Source of the DNA: JBDHBD01 sp039586095
GTDB taxonomy: Bacteria > Gemmatimonadota > Gemmatimonadetes > Palauibacterales > Palauibacteraceae
NCBI GenBank assembly: GCA_039586095.1
Contig: JBDHLB010000007.1
Location: forward strand, 1 to 64,000
Direction: 5' to 3'
DNA length: 64,000 nt
Part shown: positions 51,442-60,201 of the stretch, piece by piece
Layout of the letters: each line of letters begins with the position of its first letter
Numbering within the stretch: the first letter of the stretch is position 1
Made by a program: the position numbers and the translations under genes
Notes under the pieces: generated by a model
What the model was told of the DNA's origin: nothing
What the model saw: only the letters and a program-made list of their open reading frames with translations
The model's database searches: none

Positions 51442-52481
51442 CCTTCAAACACGTCGGCGTCCGCCGGCGGAACGAACCGAAAGAGCGAATCGGGCAGATC
51501 GGCCCCGGGCTCCAGCGAGGTCAGGGTCACCGTGCGAACCGTCTCGTTCTCTTCGGTGATCTCGAACTTGCGCACGAGGTGGTCCTGTTCGGCGATCGAT
51601 ACGCGCACGAGTCGGTACTGAGAGCGGGTGGTGGGACGCAGACTCACGATACGCGTCGTAACGCCGTCTACCGTCTCGGACCCCACGTACTGCCCCGCAT
51701 AGTTGATGCGCGCCTCCTCGAGAATCCGGGCCAATACGTCGGCCGTTCCGGAGCCGGTGCCCGAAGCGCCGAGACGGGATCGAATCACCTGTCGCGGGTT
51801 CGTGCTCGGGTAGAAGAGCCACAGATGGATCCCGTCCGCCACGATCTCGTCATCCGGCGGATCGTCGAAGTCCATCTTGAAGCGAGCCCGCCCCTTCTGG
51901 TACCACTTTCCGTGGCCTTCCCGGCGCCGTTCGAGGAGAGGGACGTCGATCACCTGGTGGAAGCGGGCACGAAGGGACGGCAGACCGGAGTAGGCCGCGT
52001 CCGCATCGCTCAGCAGACCGTCCACGTCGACGTCCTGACCGGTGTCCGATGGGGCGTTGTCCCCGCTGGTGTCAGCAGCCTCGGGCGGCCGGGGTTCGGC
52101 GAGCGGGTCGGAGTCACCGGGCGTCCCTTCGCCCGCTGAGACTGCGCCCACGGCGCCCTCGTCCACCGTGACTTCGCCCGCTGCCCCGTCTTCGCTGGAC
52201 GACCGGCTCTCGTCCGTGGGGCTCTCGTCCGTGGGTGCTGGAATCGCCGGCCCCGAGTCTACGGCTGACGCGGTGTCGGCCACCCCGGGCGACGGCCGTT
52301 CGTAGGCCGAGACGTCCGGTTCGCGAGCCTCCCGGCAACCCACGGCCCCCGAGAGACCGATCACGACGAGGACCACCCGGCGCTCGGCTGCGCGGCTCAG
52401 AAAACTGACAACCTGTGATGCCATGGCGCGACAGTACCCGGCGTGCGGAACGGCCGTTCCTGACGGCCGTTCGACCGACAT
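51438..52481 (-). CDS. LolA-like outer-membrane lipoprotein carrier domain lipoprotein
   Basis: A 347-residue protein whose C-terminal 200 residues match the LolA/LolB-like fold that carries lipoproteins across the periplasm (SLRARFHQVIDVPLL, GKWYQKGRARFKMDFDDPP, DGIHLWLFYPSTNPRQV). The N-terminus has a lipobox (GLSGAVGC), so this copy is itself anchored, and an 80-residue Asp/Glu/Ser/Pro linker follows. ATG 52481 directly follows the ftsK stop, but ATG 52424 would put the lipobox at a normal distance and may be the true start. It is coupled to rimO. Confidence 0.82.
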   Translation of the reverse strand: MSVERPSGTAVPHAGYCRAMASQVVSFLSRAAERRVVLVVIGLSGAVGCREAREPDVSAYERPSPGVADTASAVDSGPAIPAPTDESPTDESRSSSEDGAAGEVTVDEGAVGAVSAGEGTPGDSDPLAEPRPPEAADTSGDNAPSDTGQDVDVDGLLSDADAAYSGLPSLRARFHQVIDVPLLERRREGHGKWYQKGRARFKMDFDDPPDDEIVADGIHLWLFYPSTNPRQVIRSRLGASGTGSGTADVLARILEEARINYAGQYVGSETVDGVTTRIVSLRPTTRSQYRLVRVSIAEQDHLVRKFEITEENETVRTVTLTSLEPGADLPDSLFRFVPPADADVFEG

Positions 52482-54734
52482 CTACTCGTCCGCCAGGAAG
52501 CCGTCCAGATCCTGCAGACGCAGCAGTACGTCGCGTGGTTTCGAGCCGTCGGCCGGACCGACGATGCCTGCGTCGTGCAGCTGGTCAATGATCCGGGCCG
52601 CGCGACCGTAGCCGATCTTGAGCCGGCGCTGAAGCAGGCTTGTGGAGCCCGCCTCGTTCGTGATCACGATCTCGGCCGCCTGTCGAAACAGCTCGTCACG
52701 ATCGGCCAGCACGTCTTCCGCCACGTCGACGCGAGTCTCCTCCTCCTCGAGCTCGCGGACGACCTCGAGTATGTCTCGCTCCTCGCCGGCTTCCGCTTCC
52801 CGAGCGACGGCTCTCTCCCGGTACCAGTCCAGAAGGCGCTCCGTCTCGTCGCTCGACACGAAGGCACCCTGGATGCGCACGGGGTCCGCCTCGCCGGGCG
52901 GCAGGAAGAGCATATCTCCGTTGCCGAGCAGGCTCTCCGCGCCGTTCTGATCCAGAATCGTTCGACTGTCCGTCTTAGACGCGACCCGAAACGCGATGCG
53001 GCTGGGAAAATTCGCCTTGATGAGGCCTGTGATGACGTTCACGGAGGGCCTTTGCGTCGCGACGACGAGATGGATCCCCACGGCACGAGCCTTCTGCGCC
53101 AGCATCGCGAGCGGCGTTTCGACCTCGGCCTGAACCGTCATGATGAGGTCGGCCAGCTCATCGATCAGCAGGACGACGTAGGGAAGCTGACCCTCCTCGT
53201 AGAGTCTGACGTCCAGCTCCTCCCCGGCGGGCGACAGACGTGGCCGCGCGGCGACCATCTCACGCCCCTCTCGCACACGACGGTTGAACTCCCCCACGTT
53301 GCGGCACGCATTGGCCGAGAGCAGGCCGAAGCGACGTCGCATCTCGTACACCGCCCACTTGAAGACGGAGGCGGCATCCTCGTTGTCCGTCACCACGGGG
53401 TGGCGCAGATGGGGAAGATCGTTGTACACGCTCAGCTCGACCATCTTGGGGTCGATCATCAGCATGCGGAGCTCGCTCGGGGAGTACCGGAACACGAGGC
53501 TGGTGATGACCGAATTGATGCAAACGGACTTCCCTGTCCCCGTCGCACCGGCGATCAGCAGGTGCGGCATTCGTGTGAGGTCGGCGCAGCGAGGCCGCCC
53601 GGACAGATCCCGTCCCAGGGCGAGCGGGAGCGTAGCTCGCGAGCGCCGGAAGGCGGCGGACTCCAGCACGTCGCGCAGTGAAACGATCTCCGGTTCCGGA
53701 TTCGGAACCTCCACGCCCACGGCGCCCTTCCCGGGAATCGGCGCCACGATCCGCACCGAGGGCGCCCGCAGCGCGAGGGCAAGGTCATCGGCTCGCGCGG
53801 CGATCTGCCCCACCTTCACACCGGCCGCCGGCACCACCTCGAACTGGGTGACGACGGGGCCGGTCGTCCATCCCCCGATCCGACCGTCGATTCGAAACGT
53901 GGCGAGCTTGTCGACCAGGATGTCGCCCAGCGACTTCAGTTCCTGCTTCTCCAGGCCAGCGGACCGTCGGACCGGCTCATCAAGAAGATAGATGGGTGTC
54001 AGCTCCGTCTCCGACAGGTCACCGGGATCGAACAGGGCAGGCCCCGAGGGGGCCACTGGTTCGGCTTCCGCCCGGGCGACGTCCTCCTCCGGTAACAGCT
54101 CGTCGGCACCCGCGTCCGCGTCATCCGAGCCGAGATCCGCATCCTCCCAGGGAGTGGAAGCGAGCGGGTCGGCGGACCCACGGAACGCGTCGGTCGCCGT
54201 CCGCCACAACCACACCGACCCCCGCGCGACCCCCCGCACGCCCTGCTGCGCCCAGCTGCCTGCGGATCGCAGGGCGGCCGGGGTCGATATCCCGAGCGTG
54301 CCGACCATCAGCACGACGGCAAGACCGATCAGCACGAGAGCCGTCCCGAACCGACCGAACACCGTGACCAGCACCGCGCCGGCAATGCCACCCCACCAGC
54401 CGACCGACTCCACCGTGTCCTCCCCCGTCGCGAGCAGCCAATGCGCGATCGGAACGAGGATCAGGAGTCCGAGGGCCAGGCTCGTCGCGCGCCAGGCGGT
54501 CTCCCGGCTGATGGCGTGTACCAGGTGGACCCCCCAGCCGAAGGCCGGCACGGCCACCAGCACCGCGGCGAGGCCGAACGCGGCTGACCCGCCACGCTGA
54601 AGAGCGGCACCCGCGGGACCGATGAGATTGGTTGGAGGCTCGATCAGAAGCGGGCTGATGACCGACAGGACCAGGAGCAGGCCGAGGAACACCAGCCCGA
54701 TTCCAAGCGCTTCCTGACGCTGACGTTCTCCCAT
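52482..54734 (-). CDS. ftsK: DNA translocase FtsK/SpoIIIE
   Basis: A 750-residue translocase that pumps DNA through the closing septum: four to five N-terminal membrane helices (residues 10-170), an acidic linker, the FtsK alpha/beta motor with Walker A GATGTGKSV (about 395) and Walker B LLIDELADL, and a C-terminal winged-helix gamma domain (about 680-745, LLQRRLKIGYGRAARIIDQLH) that reads polar DNA sequences. It is shorter than E. coli FtsK because the linker is brief, as in many phyla. It lies downstream of accC. Confidence 0.96.
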   Translation of the reverse strand: MGERQRQEALGIGLVFLGLLLVLSVISPLLIEPPTNLIGPAGAALQRGGSAAFGLAAVLVAVPAFGWGVHLVHAISRETAWRATSLALGLLILVPIAHWLLATGEDTVESVGWWGGIAGAVLVTVFGRFGTALVLIGLAVVLMVGTLGISTPAALRSAGSWAQQGVRGVARGSVWLWRTATDAFRGSADPLASTPWEDADLGSDDADAGADELLPEEDVARAEAEPVAPSGPALFDPGDLSETELTPIYLLDEPVRRSAGLEKQELKSLGDILVDKLATFRIDGRIGGWTTGPVVTQFEVVPAAGVKVGQIAARADDLALALRAPSVRIVAPIPGKGAVGVEVPNPEPEIVSLRDVLESAAFRRSRATLPLALGRDLSGRPRCADLTRMPHLLIAGATGTGKSVCINSVITSLVFRYSPSELRMLMIDPKMVELSVYNDLPHLRHPVVTDNEDAASVFKWAVYEMRRRFGLLSANACRNVGEFNRRVREGREMVAARPRLSPAGEELDVRLYEEGQLPYVVLLIDELADLIMTVQAEVETPLAMLAQKARAVGIHLVVATQRPSVNVITGLIKANFPSRIAFRVASKTDSRTILDQNGAESLLGNGDMLFLPPGEADPVRIQGAFVSSDETERLLDWYRERAVAREAEAGEERDILEVVRELEEEETRVDVAEDVLADRDELFRQAAEIVITNEAGSTSLLQRRLKIGYGRAARIIDQLHDAGIVGPADGSKPRDVLLRLQDLDGFLADE

Positions 54735-54766
54735 TCCCTCAAGCCTCCGCCCTTCAAGCCCCCGCG

Positions 54767-56110
54767 TCAGGCGTGACCGGCCTGGAAACGCTCCACAAAG
54801 CGAGTGTCTACCCGACCCGCCTCGAAATCGGGGTGGCTCAGCAGCGTCCGCAAGAACGGGATCGTGGTGTGCACACCCTCGATGATGAACTCCTCAAGCG
54901 CGTGGTAGCTGCGGATTCGAGCTTCTTCCCGGGTGTTCCCGTGGACGATGAGCTTCGCCAGGAGCGAGTCGTAGTACGGGGGGACCAGGTAGCCGGCGTA
55001 CACGTGCGTATCGACCCGCACGCCCGGTCCACCGGGCGCGTGAAACGTCGTGATCTGGCCCGGCGAGGGTCGAAAATCGTGCTCCGGGTCTTCCGCGTTG
55101 ATGCGGCACTCGATCGCGTGCCCTCGGAGGGCGAGGGACTCGGGGATGTCCAGCGCCTCTCCCGCGGCCACCCTGATCTGCCACTTGACCAGGTCCGTCG
55201 CCGTGACCAGCTCCGTCACGGGGTGCTCGACCTGAATCCTCGTGTTCATCTCCATGAAATAGAAACGGCCTTCGTCCAGGAGGAACTCGACCGTGCCCGC
55301 CCCCTCGTAGCCGATGGCACGGGCCCCTTTGACCGCCGCCTCCCCCATGGCCGTGCGTAACTCGTCGGACACGGCGGGACTCGGCGCCTCCTCGACCAGC
55401 TTCTGGTGTCGCCGCTGCAGCGAGCAGTCCCGTTCGCCCAGGTGGAGCACGCGACCGTGTTGGTCGCCGAGAATCTGGATCTCTACGTGTCGCGGTCGCT
55501 CCAGGAACTTCTCCAGATAGACCGTGTCGTCGTGGAACGCGGCCTCGGCTTCCTTACGCGCCATCGGGAACGCGCGCTGAAACTCCTCTTCGTTGAATGC
55601 GACCCGCATCCCCTTGCCGCCACCGCCCGCCGTGGCCTTGATGATGACCGGGAATCCCAGCCGCTTCGCCTCCTCGAGCGCGGCTTTCGAGTCGTCGAGC
55701 GGGCCGCCCGACCCGGGGACCACTGGAACACCCGCGTCCTGCATGGTGCGGCGCGCCTCCGCCTTATCCCCCATTCGCCGGATTTGCTCAGCGGTGGGTC
55801 CGATGAAAGTGATGCCCGTGCGGGCGCAGATTTCCGAGAACTCGGCGTTCTCGGCCAAGAAGCCGTACCCGGGGTGGATCGCCTCGGCACCCGTGACCTC
55901 GGCCGCGGCGATGATCTGGGGCACGTTCAGGTAGCTGTCGCGGCTTGGTCCGGGCCCCACGCAAACGTCTTCGTCGGAGAAGCGCACGTGGAGCGAGTCA
56001 CGATCCGGCTCCGAGTAGACGGCAACCGTCGGGATGCCCAGTTCACGGCAGGCGCGGATGATTCGGAGCGCGATCTCTCCGCGATTCGCGATGAGGATCT
56101 TGCGGAACAA
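54767..56110 (-). CDS. accC: acetyl-CoA carboxylase, biotin carboxylase subunit
   Basis: A 447-residue ATP-grasp enzyme carboxylating the biotin of BCCP. N-terminal KILIANRGEIALRIIRACRELGI, the ATP lid GGGGKGMRV, EKFLERPRHVEIQILGD and MEMNTRIQVEHPVTE are complete. It follows accB by six bases, the usual accBC pair providing malonyl-CoA for fatty acid synthesis. Confidence 0.98.
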   Translation of the reverse strand: MFRKILIANRGEIALRIIRACRELGIPTVAVYSEPDRDSLHVRFSDEDVCVGPGPSRDSYLNVPQIIAAAEVTGAEAIHPGYGFLAENAEFSEICARTGITFIGPTAEQIRRMGDKAEARRTMQDAGVPVVPGSGGPLDDSKAALEEAKRLGFPVIIKATAGGGGKGMRVAFNEEEFQRAFPMARKEAEAAFHDDTVYLEKFLERPRHVEIQILGDQHGRVLHLGERDCSLQRRHQKLVEEAPSPAVSDELRTAMGEAAVKGARAIGYEGAGTVEFLLDEGRFYFMEMNTRIQVEHPVTELVTATDLVKWQIRVAAGEALDIPESLALRGHAIECRINAEDPEHDFRPSPGQITTFHAPGGPGVRVDTHVYAGYLVPPYYDSLLAKLIVHGNTREEARIRSYHALEEFIIEGVHTTIPFLRTLLSHPDFEAGRVDTRFVERFQAGHA

Positions 56111-56116
56111 TGTCGC

Positions 56117-56635
56117 TCAGCCGGTGCCGTCGCGCTCGATCCGGAAGAGAATCTCCCCGTACTCGACCGGTTCGGCGTTTTGTACTGCGATTTCGCGCAC
56201 GACCCCGGCCACGTCGGACTCGAGCTCGTTCATAAGCTTCATGGCCTCGAGAATGCACAGCGTCTGCCCCTCGACGATCCGGTCACCGACCTCCACGTAC
56301 GGCGGGGCATCGGGCGCCGGTGACCGGTAGAAGGTGCCGACCATCGGTGAGGTGATCTCGGCGACCGATTCGTCCGTCAACCCGGAAAGCTCGACCTCTT
56401 CCGTGGCAGCCGCGCTCTCACCCGTCGATCGGCTCGCGGCTTCACCGCTCCCCGCTGCAGGGGGCGGTGCGTTCGCTGGAGCCACGGCCGAAGACCCGCC
56501 GGCCGTGCCGACCACCTGGACGGCGGGTGACTTGGAGATTCGAACCCGCGTACCAAAACGCGACACCTCGAGCGTATCGATGTCCGACTCTTCGACGACG
56601 CGCATAAGGCGCCGGATCCACTCCATCCGCTTCAT
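56117..56635 (-). CDS. accB: acetyl-CoA carboxylase biotin carboxyl carrier protein
   Basis: A 172-residue BCCP: an N-terminal helical part, a Pro/Ala-rich linker (about 45-80) and a C-terminal biotinyl domain with the biotinylation site EAMKLMNE (Lys133) and the thumb-like SPMVGTFYRSPAPDAPPYVEVG. Its ATG overlaps the efp stop (ATGA). Confidence 0.97.
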   Translation of the reverse strand: MKRMEWIRRLMRVVEESDIDTLEVSRFGTRVRISKSPAVQVVGTAGGSSAVAPANAPPPAAGSGEAASRSTGESAAATEEVELSGLTDESVAEITSPMVGTFYRSPAPDAPPYVEVGDRIVEGQTLCILEAMKLMNELESDVAGVVREIAVQNAEPVEYGEILFRIERDGTG

Positions 56636-57198
56636 GAAGAGACCCTCGTGATGTACTTGTCTACCGTGCGGTCCACGCGGATCACGTCCCCGATCTCTAT
56701 GAACAGGGGGACCTGCACGACGGCTCCCGTGACCAGTCTGGCCGGTTTGGTCCCACCCTGCGCCGTGTCGCCGCGCACGCCCGGCTCCGTCTCGACGATC
56801 TCGAGCTCCACGTGCTGGGGGAGCTCGATAGCGAGCACCTTGCCGTCCCGTGTCAGGCCCTCACATACCATGTTCTCTTCCAGATACTGTAGCTGATCCT
56901 CGCCGATCGCCTCGGGCGACAGCGGGATCATCTCGTACGTCTCCATCTCCATGAAGTAGTAGAGCCCGCCGTCCTGATAGCTGTACTGAATCGGTCGACG
57001 CTCGAGCCGAACCTCCGTGACCCGCTCGCCGGCACGAAACGTTTTGTCCAGTACGGCACCCGTAAGGACGTTCTTGAGCTTTGTCCGGACGAACGCTCCG
57101 CCCTTCCCCGGCTTCACGTGCTGAAAATAGGTGATCGTGAAGAGCGTTGCGTCCAGCTCGATCACCATCCCGTTGCGAAAATCAGATGTGTCGGCCAT
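56632..57198 (-). CDS. efp: elongation factor P
   Basis: A 188-residue translation factor that relieves ribosome stalling at polyproline, with three beta-barrel domains. The tip loop is VKPGKGGAF with Lys32 at the position modified in many bacteria; no modification enzyme is seen in this window. The C-terminal VDRTVDKYITRV is typical. The gene order efp-accB-accC is common in bacteria. Confidence 0.97.
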   Translation of the reverse strand: MADTSDFRNGMVIELDATLFTITYFQHVKPGKGGAFVRTKLKNVLTGAVLDKTFRAGERVTEVRLERRPIQYSYQDGGLYYFMEMETYEMIPLSPEAIGEDQLQYLEENMVCEGLTRDGKVLAIELPQHVELEIVETEPGVRGDTAQGGTKPARLVTGAVVQVPLFIEIGDVIRVDRTVDKYITRVSS

Positions 57199-57214
57199 GC
57201 GTCGAAAGACTCTG

Positions 57215-58321
57215 TTATAGCTCGATCAGGTCGCGGCTCAGGTGGGTGAGCAGCCGCGGACCCTGCGCGTCCACCACCACATCATCCTCGATCCGCACCC
57301 CGCCCTGAGCCGGAAGATACACGCCCGGCTCGATCGTGACCACGTGGCCCGCCTCCAGCACATCGTCGGAGCGGCGCGCAAGCCGTGGCGCCTCATGCAC
57401 TTCGAGCCCGATTCCGTGCCCCGTGCTGTGTCCGAACCGATCGCCGAGCTCACGCGCCGCCAACACTTGGCGCGTCACTTCATCGACCTGGCTCGCTGGA
57501 CGCCCCGGCTCGAGCACCTCGAGCGCGGCCGCCTGCGCCTCCAACACCGCCTCGTGGATCTCCACCTGCCAGGGGCGGGCCCGACCCAGGACGAACGTGC
57601 GAGTGATATCGGACACGTATCCCTCGACCGAGGCTCCGAAATCGAGCAGTAGCAGATCCTTCTCTCGAATTTGCCTCTCTCCAGGCGCGGCGTGGGGCAA
57701 AGAGCTTCTCGGGCCGCTCGCTACGATCGGCTCGAAGGGCAACGGGCCGGATCCTTCGCGCCGCAACCGATACTGCAGCTCGGCGTCGAGCTCCCGTTCC
57801 GTCATCCCCTCCTCGATCGTGCCGAGCGTGGCCTGCAGCGCGCGTTCGGCCAACGCCCCGGCCGTCTCGAGCAGGCTCACCTCGTGCGCACCCTTCACGG
57901 CTCTGAGCTGCGCGACGAAGTCGGCCGTCTCCTCCCAGTGCGCTCGCGCCGCCTTCTCTCGCAGTTCGCGACTCGACCGTACGGTCAGCTCATCGCCCTC
58001 GAACCCGAGGTCCAGGTCGGCTCCCCGCTGATTCAGTCGGGCGGCCAGTTCATCGAACAGCCCGTCACGGGCAAGCCACAAGGTGGCAGCTGGAGGCAGT
58101 TCCGCGGCTGCCTGTTCTTCGTAGCGAAAGTCCGTGATCAGGTACGCGGCATCATCGGCGAGGACGAGGAGGAGACCGCTCGATCCCGAGAATCCGCACA
58201 GATACCGCACGTTGGCCGGCCGACCCACGAGCAGGCCATCCAGGCCGATGTCGCGAAACTTGAGGCGTAAGCGGTCCAGTCGTGACGTATAGAGCGTCGC
58301 TGCGGCGGTCCCGGTCTCCAC
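57215..58321 (-). CDS. pepQ: Xaa-Pro aminopeptidase (M24 family)
   Basis: A 368-residue metallopeptidase. The pita-bread domain has all five metal ligands: Asp in LLLDFGASVEGYVSDITRTF (two Asp), His in STGHGIGLEVHEAPRL, Glu in TIEPGVYLP and Glu in GVRIEDDVVV. The N-terminal creatinase-like domain begins RLDRLRLKFRDIGLDGLLV. It cleaves dipeptides or peptides with proline in second position; whether it is PepP- or PepQ-like cannot be settled here. GTG 58321 has GGAGGG upstream and starts two bases after the aroQ stop. It lies next to efp, as often seen. Confidence 0.93.
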   Translation of the reverse strand: METGTAAATLYTSRLDRLRLKFRDIGLDGLLVGRPANVRYLCGFSGSSGLLLVLADDAAYLITDFRYEEQAAAELPPAATLWLARDGLFDELAARLNQRGADLDLGFEGDELTVRSSRELREKAARAHWEETADFVAQLRAVKGAHEVSLLETAGALAERALQATLGTIEEGMTERELDAELQYRLRREGSGPLPFEPIVASGPRSSLPHAAPGERQIREKDLLLLDFGASVEGYVSDITRTFVLGRARPWQVEIHEAVLEAQAAALEVLEPGRPASQVDEVTRQVLAARELGDRFGHSTGHGIGLEVHEAPRLARRSDDVLEAGHVVTIEPGVYLPAQGGVRIEDDVVVDAQGPRLLTHLSRDLIEL

Positions 58322-58323
58322 CG

Positions 58324-58758
58324 CTAGCCCTCCAGGTGCTCGATCAGGGCGTCGAGCGCCAACAGGTAGCTGTTCTCCTTGAACCCGGCGATCACTCCGA
58401 CCGCCAGATCCGCCAGCAGGGATGTATGACGGAACGGCTCCCGGCTGTACACGTTGGAGAGATGGAGCTCGACGAACGGTCGTCCGGCGGAGCCGAGCGC
58501 CTCACGGAGAGCCCGGCCGGTATGCGTCAAACGACCTGCGTTGACCAGCCAGCCATCGACGGAAGACGCCCGACTCGCGATCCAATCCACCAGCGCCGGT
58601 TCGTCATCGGCCTGGAAGAAATCGAGCCGGACATCGCGGGACCGGGCACGCTCGGCGAGCATAGCCTCGATCTCGGGCAGCGTCTTTCGTCCGTAATGGG
58701 TCGGGTCGCGCTGCCCGAGGAGGTTGAGCTTCGGGCCGTTCACCACCCCGATCCGCAA
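58324..58758 (-). CDS. aroQ: type II 3-dehydroquinate dehydratase
   Basis: A 144-residue dodecameric-type dehydroquinase of the shikimate pathway. Motifs are NGPKLNLLGQRDPTHYG with the catalytic Tyr, DWIASRASSVDGWLVNAGRLTHT, the substrate-binding HLSNVYSREPFRHTS and GVIAGFKENSYLLALDAL. TTG 58758 is used, with GGGAG nine bases upstream. It provides chorismate precursors, and so indirectly feeds MenF. Confidence 0.95.
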   Translation of the reverse strand: MRIGVVNGPKLNLLGQRDPTHYGRKTLPEIEAMLAERARSRDVRLDFFQADDEPALVDWIASRASSVDGWLVNAGRLTHTGRALREALGSAGRPFVELHLSNVYSREPFRHTSLLADLAVGVIAGFKENSYLLALDALIEHLEG

Positions 58759-58762
58759 GCTG

Positions 58763-59974
58763 TCACACTCCCCGAATGGCTCTTAGCCAACGCTCGAACC
58801 GGGATCCTCCGCTCCCCTCAGACGGGTCTCCGGCAGGGCGTCCTTCGAGCAGGTCGTCGAGGTATCGACGGATCGAGGGTCCCGTGGGCGCCTCCTCGTG
58901 CGCCGTACGCGCCGCATGAGCCGCTGGGCTCGCGGATTCTCGCGCCTCTTCCGGCACCGCTTTGGGAGTCTTGGCCTGCGGAGCCGAAGTCGAGGATCGG
59001 CGGGCCACCCGGGCTCGTGCAGCCTTCAACTTCTCGGCCAGCTCGAGGTCGTCGGGCCGGCGGGCCACGAGGCGCTCGTAGATCCGGACCGCTTCGTCGA
59101 TCAGACCCTGCTGCAGATAGAGATCCGCCAGCGTCGGGGTGACGAGCTCGTCGGTGGGTCTCTCCGACCTCATCTCGCGGTCCTTTTCTCCCTTCTCGCC
59201 TTCGACAACGTCATCGGTTTCGTCCCCCGGAGCGGTCTCGGAGGCTGCACCTCCGGTCTCCCGAGCGACCGCTTCCAGCTCGTCGACCGCTTCTTCGCGC
59301 ATCTCCCCACCCGATTCTCCCACGACCGCCTCCGCTGGTTCGGGCATCGCTCCGCCCGCTGATTCACTCGTGGGCCCCTCGCCCGTCCGTGGAACCGGGG
59401 CCTGTTGTGGCGCGGTCTCGGCTCCCGCCGCGGGTTTCCTTGCAGGCGCGGCTTCGCCTGCCGGCGTGGATTCCGCTTCCGGCGCCAGCGGCTCGACCCG
59501 CCGAGTTTCGGCGTGCGCCACTGCGTCTCGCGAGGGGGATGGGGACTCCGCCGAGGTGGGGAGACGGTCCAGCAGGGCTCTGACCGGCTCCTCCGCGAAA
59601 GGTTCCGCTTCCAGAAGCCGGGCGTACCAGTCGCGAGCCACCTCGAAGTCACCCGCCTCTCCCGCCAGGTCGCCGAGCGCGCGCAGGGCCACCTGGTTGG
59701 ACACATCGATCTCGAGGACGGCTTCGAAGGCGCTCACGGCATCCGCTCTCCGGCCCAGATCGCGCAGCACTCGAGCCCGCACCAGACGCGCGTTGAGGTA
59801 GTCGGGATGACGGTGCAGACCTCGATCGACGACTTCGAGCGCTCGGCTGAGGAGCCCGGCCTTGCGGTATGCGTCGGCAAGGCGTGCGAAAACGAGACCG
59901 GCGGGATCGCCAGCGACCCGTCGCTCGAGAGACCGGATATCGTCTGTAAATGTCGCGTTCAGAGACATACTCAT
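58763..59974 (-). CDS. TPR-repeat protein
   Basis: A 403-residue protein with TPR helices at both ends (about 10-145, for example LARLADAYRKAGLLSRALEVVDRGLHRHP and ARDWYARLLEAEP; and about 275-320, LADLYLQQGLIDEAVRIYERLVARRPDDLELAEKL). A long Ala/Pro/Glu-rich disordered linker joins them (about 150-270), and a short C-terminal tail ends FERWLRAIRGV. No signal peptide. ATG 59974 or 59968 is the probable start; no Shine-Dalgarno is obvious. It leads the efp/acc/ftsK operon, and its function is unknown beyond protein-protein interaction. Confidence 0.78.
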   Translation of the reverse strand: MSMSLNATFTDDIRSLERRVAGDPAGLVFARLADAYRKAGLLSRALEVVDRGLHRHPDYLNARLVRARVLRDLGRRADAVSAFEAVLEIDVSNQVALRALGDLAGEAGDFEVARDWYARLLEAEPFAEEPVRALLDRLPTSAESPSPSRDAVAHAETRRVEPLAPEAESTPAGEAAPARKPAAGAETAPQQAPVPRTGEGPTSESAGGAMPEPAEAVVGESGGEMREEAVDELEAVARETGGAASETAPGDETDDVVEGEKGEKDREMRSERPTDELVTPTLADLYLQQGLIDEAVRIYERLVARRPDDLELAEKLKAARARVARRSSTSAPQAKTPKAVPEEARESASPAAHAARTAHEEAPTGPSIRRYLDDLLEGRPAGDPSEGSGGSRFERWLRAIRGV

Positions 59975-60126
59975 GAAGGGAAGCAGTCCGGACACTTCCG
60001 GGTATACGACAACTCGAACATGAAAAACTTACGGACCGGCTTTTTCAGATGCGAATCCGATGAGTCGCTCGTTTGCGAGGTCCAGGGCGGCGCGGATACG
60101 TTTCGGGCCTTCGACAGGGGAACTCC

Positions 60127-60145
60127 GCGGCCGGCCTCCGGCCGC
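60127..60145 (+). other. strong hairpin in the leader of the PpiD-like gene
   Basis: GCGGCCGG/CCGGCCGC with a CCT loop, followed within four bases by a GCTTTTG run, lies 57 bases before the PpiD-like ATG. It could be an attenuator-type terminator or a simple leader hairpin. It may also serve as an end marker for a transcript arriving from upstream, but no plus-strand gene lies there. Confidence 0.35.
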
Positions 60146-60201
60146 TTGGCTTTTGTGCAAGGCCTGCGCAATCAGACAGACGGGGAGGTAAGGATCCCAA
60201 G

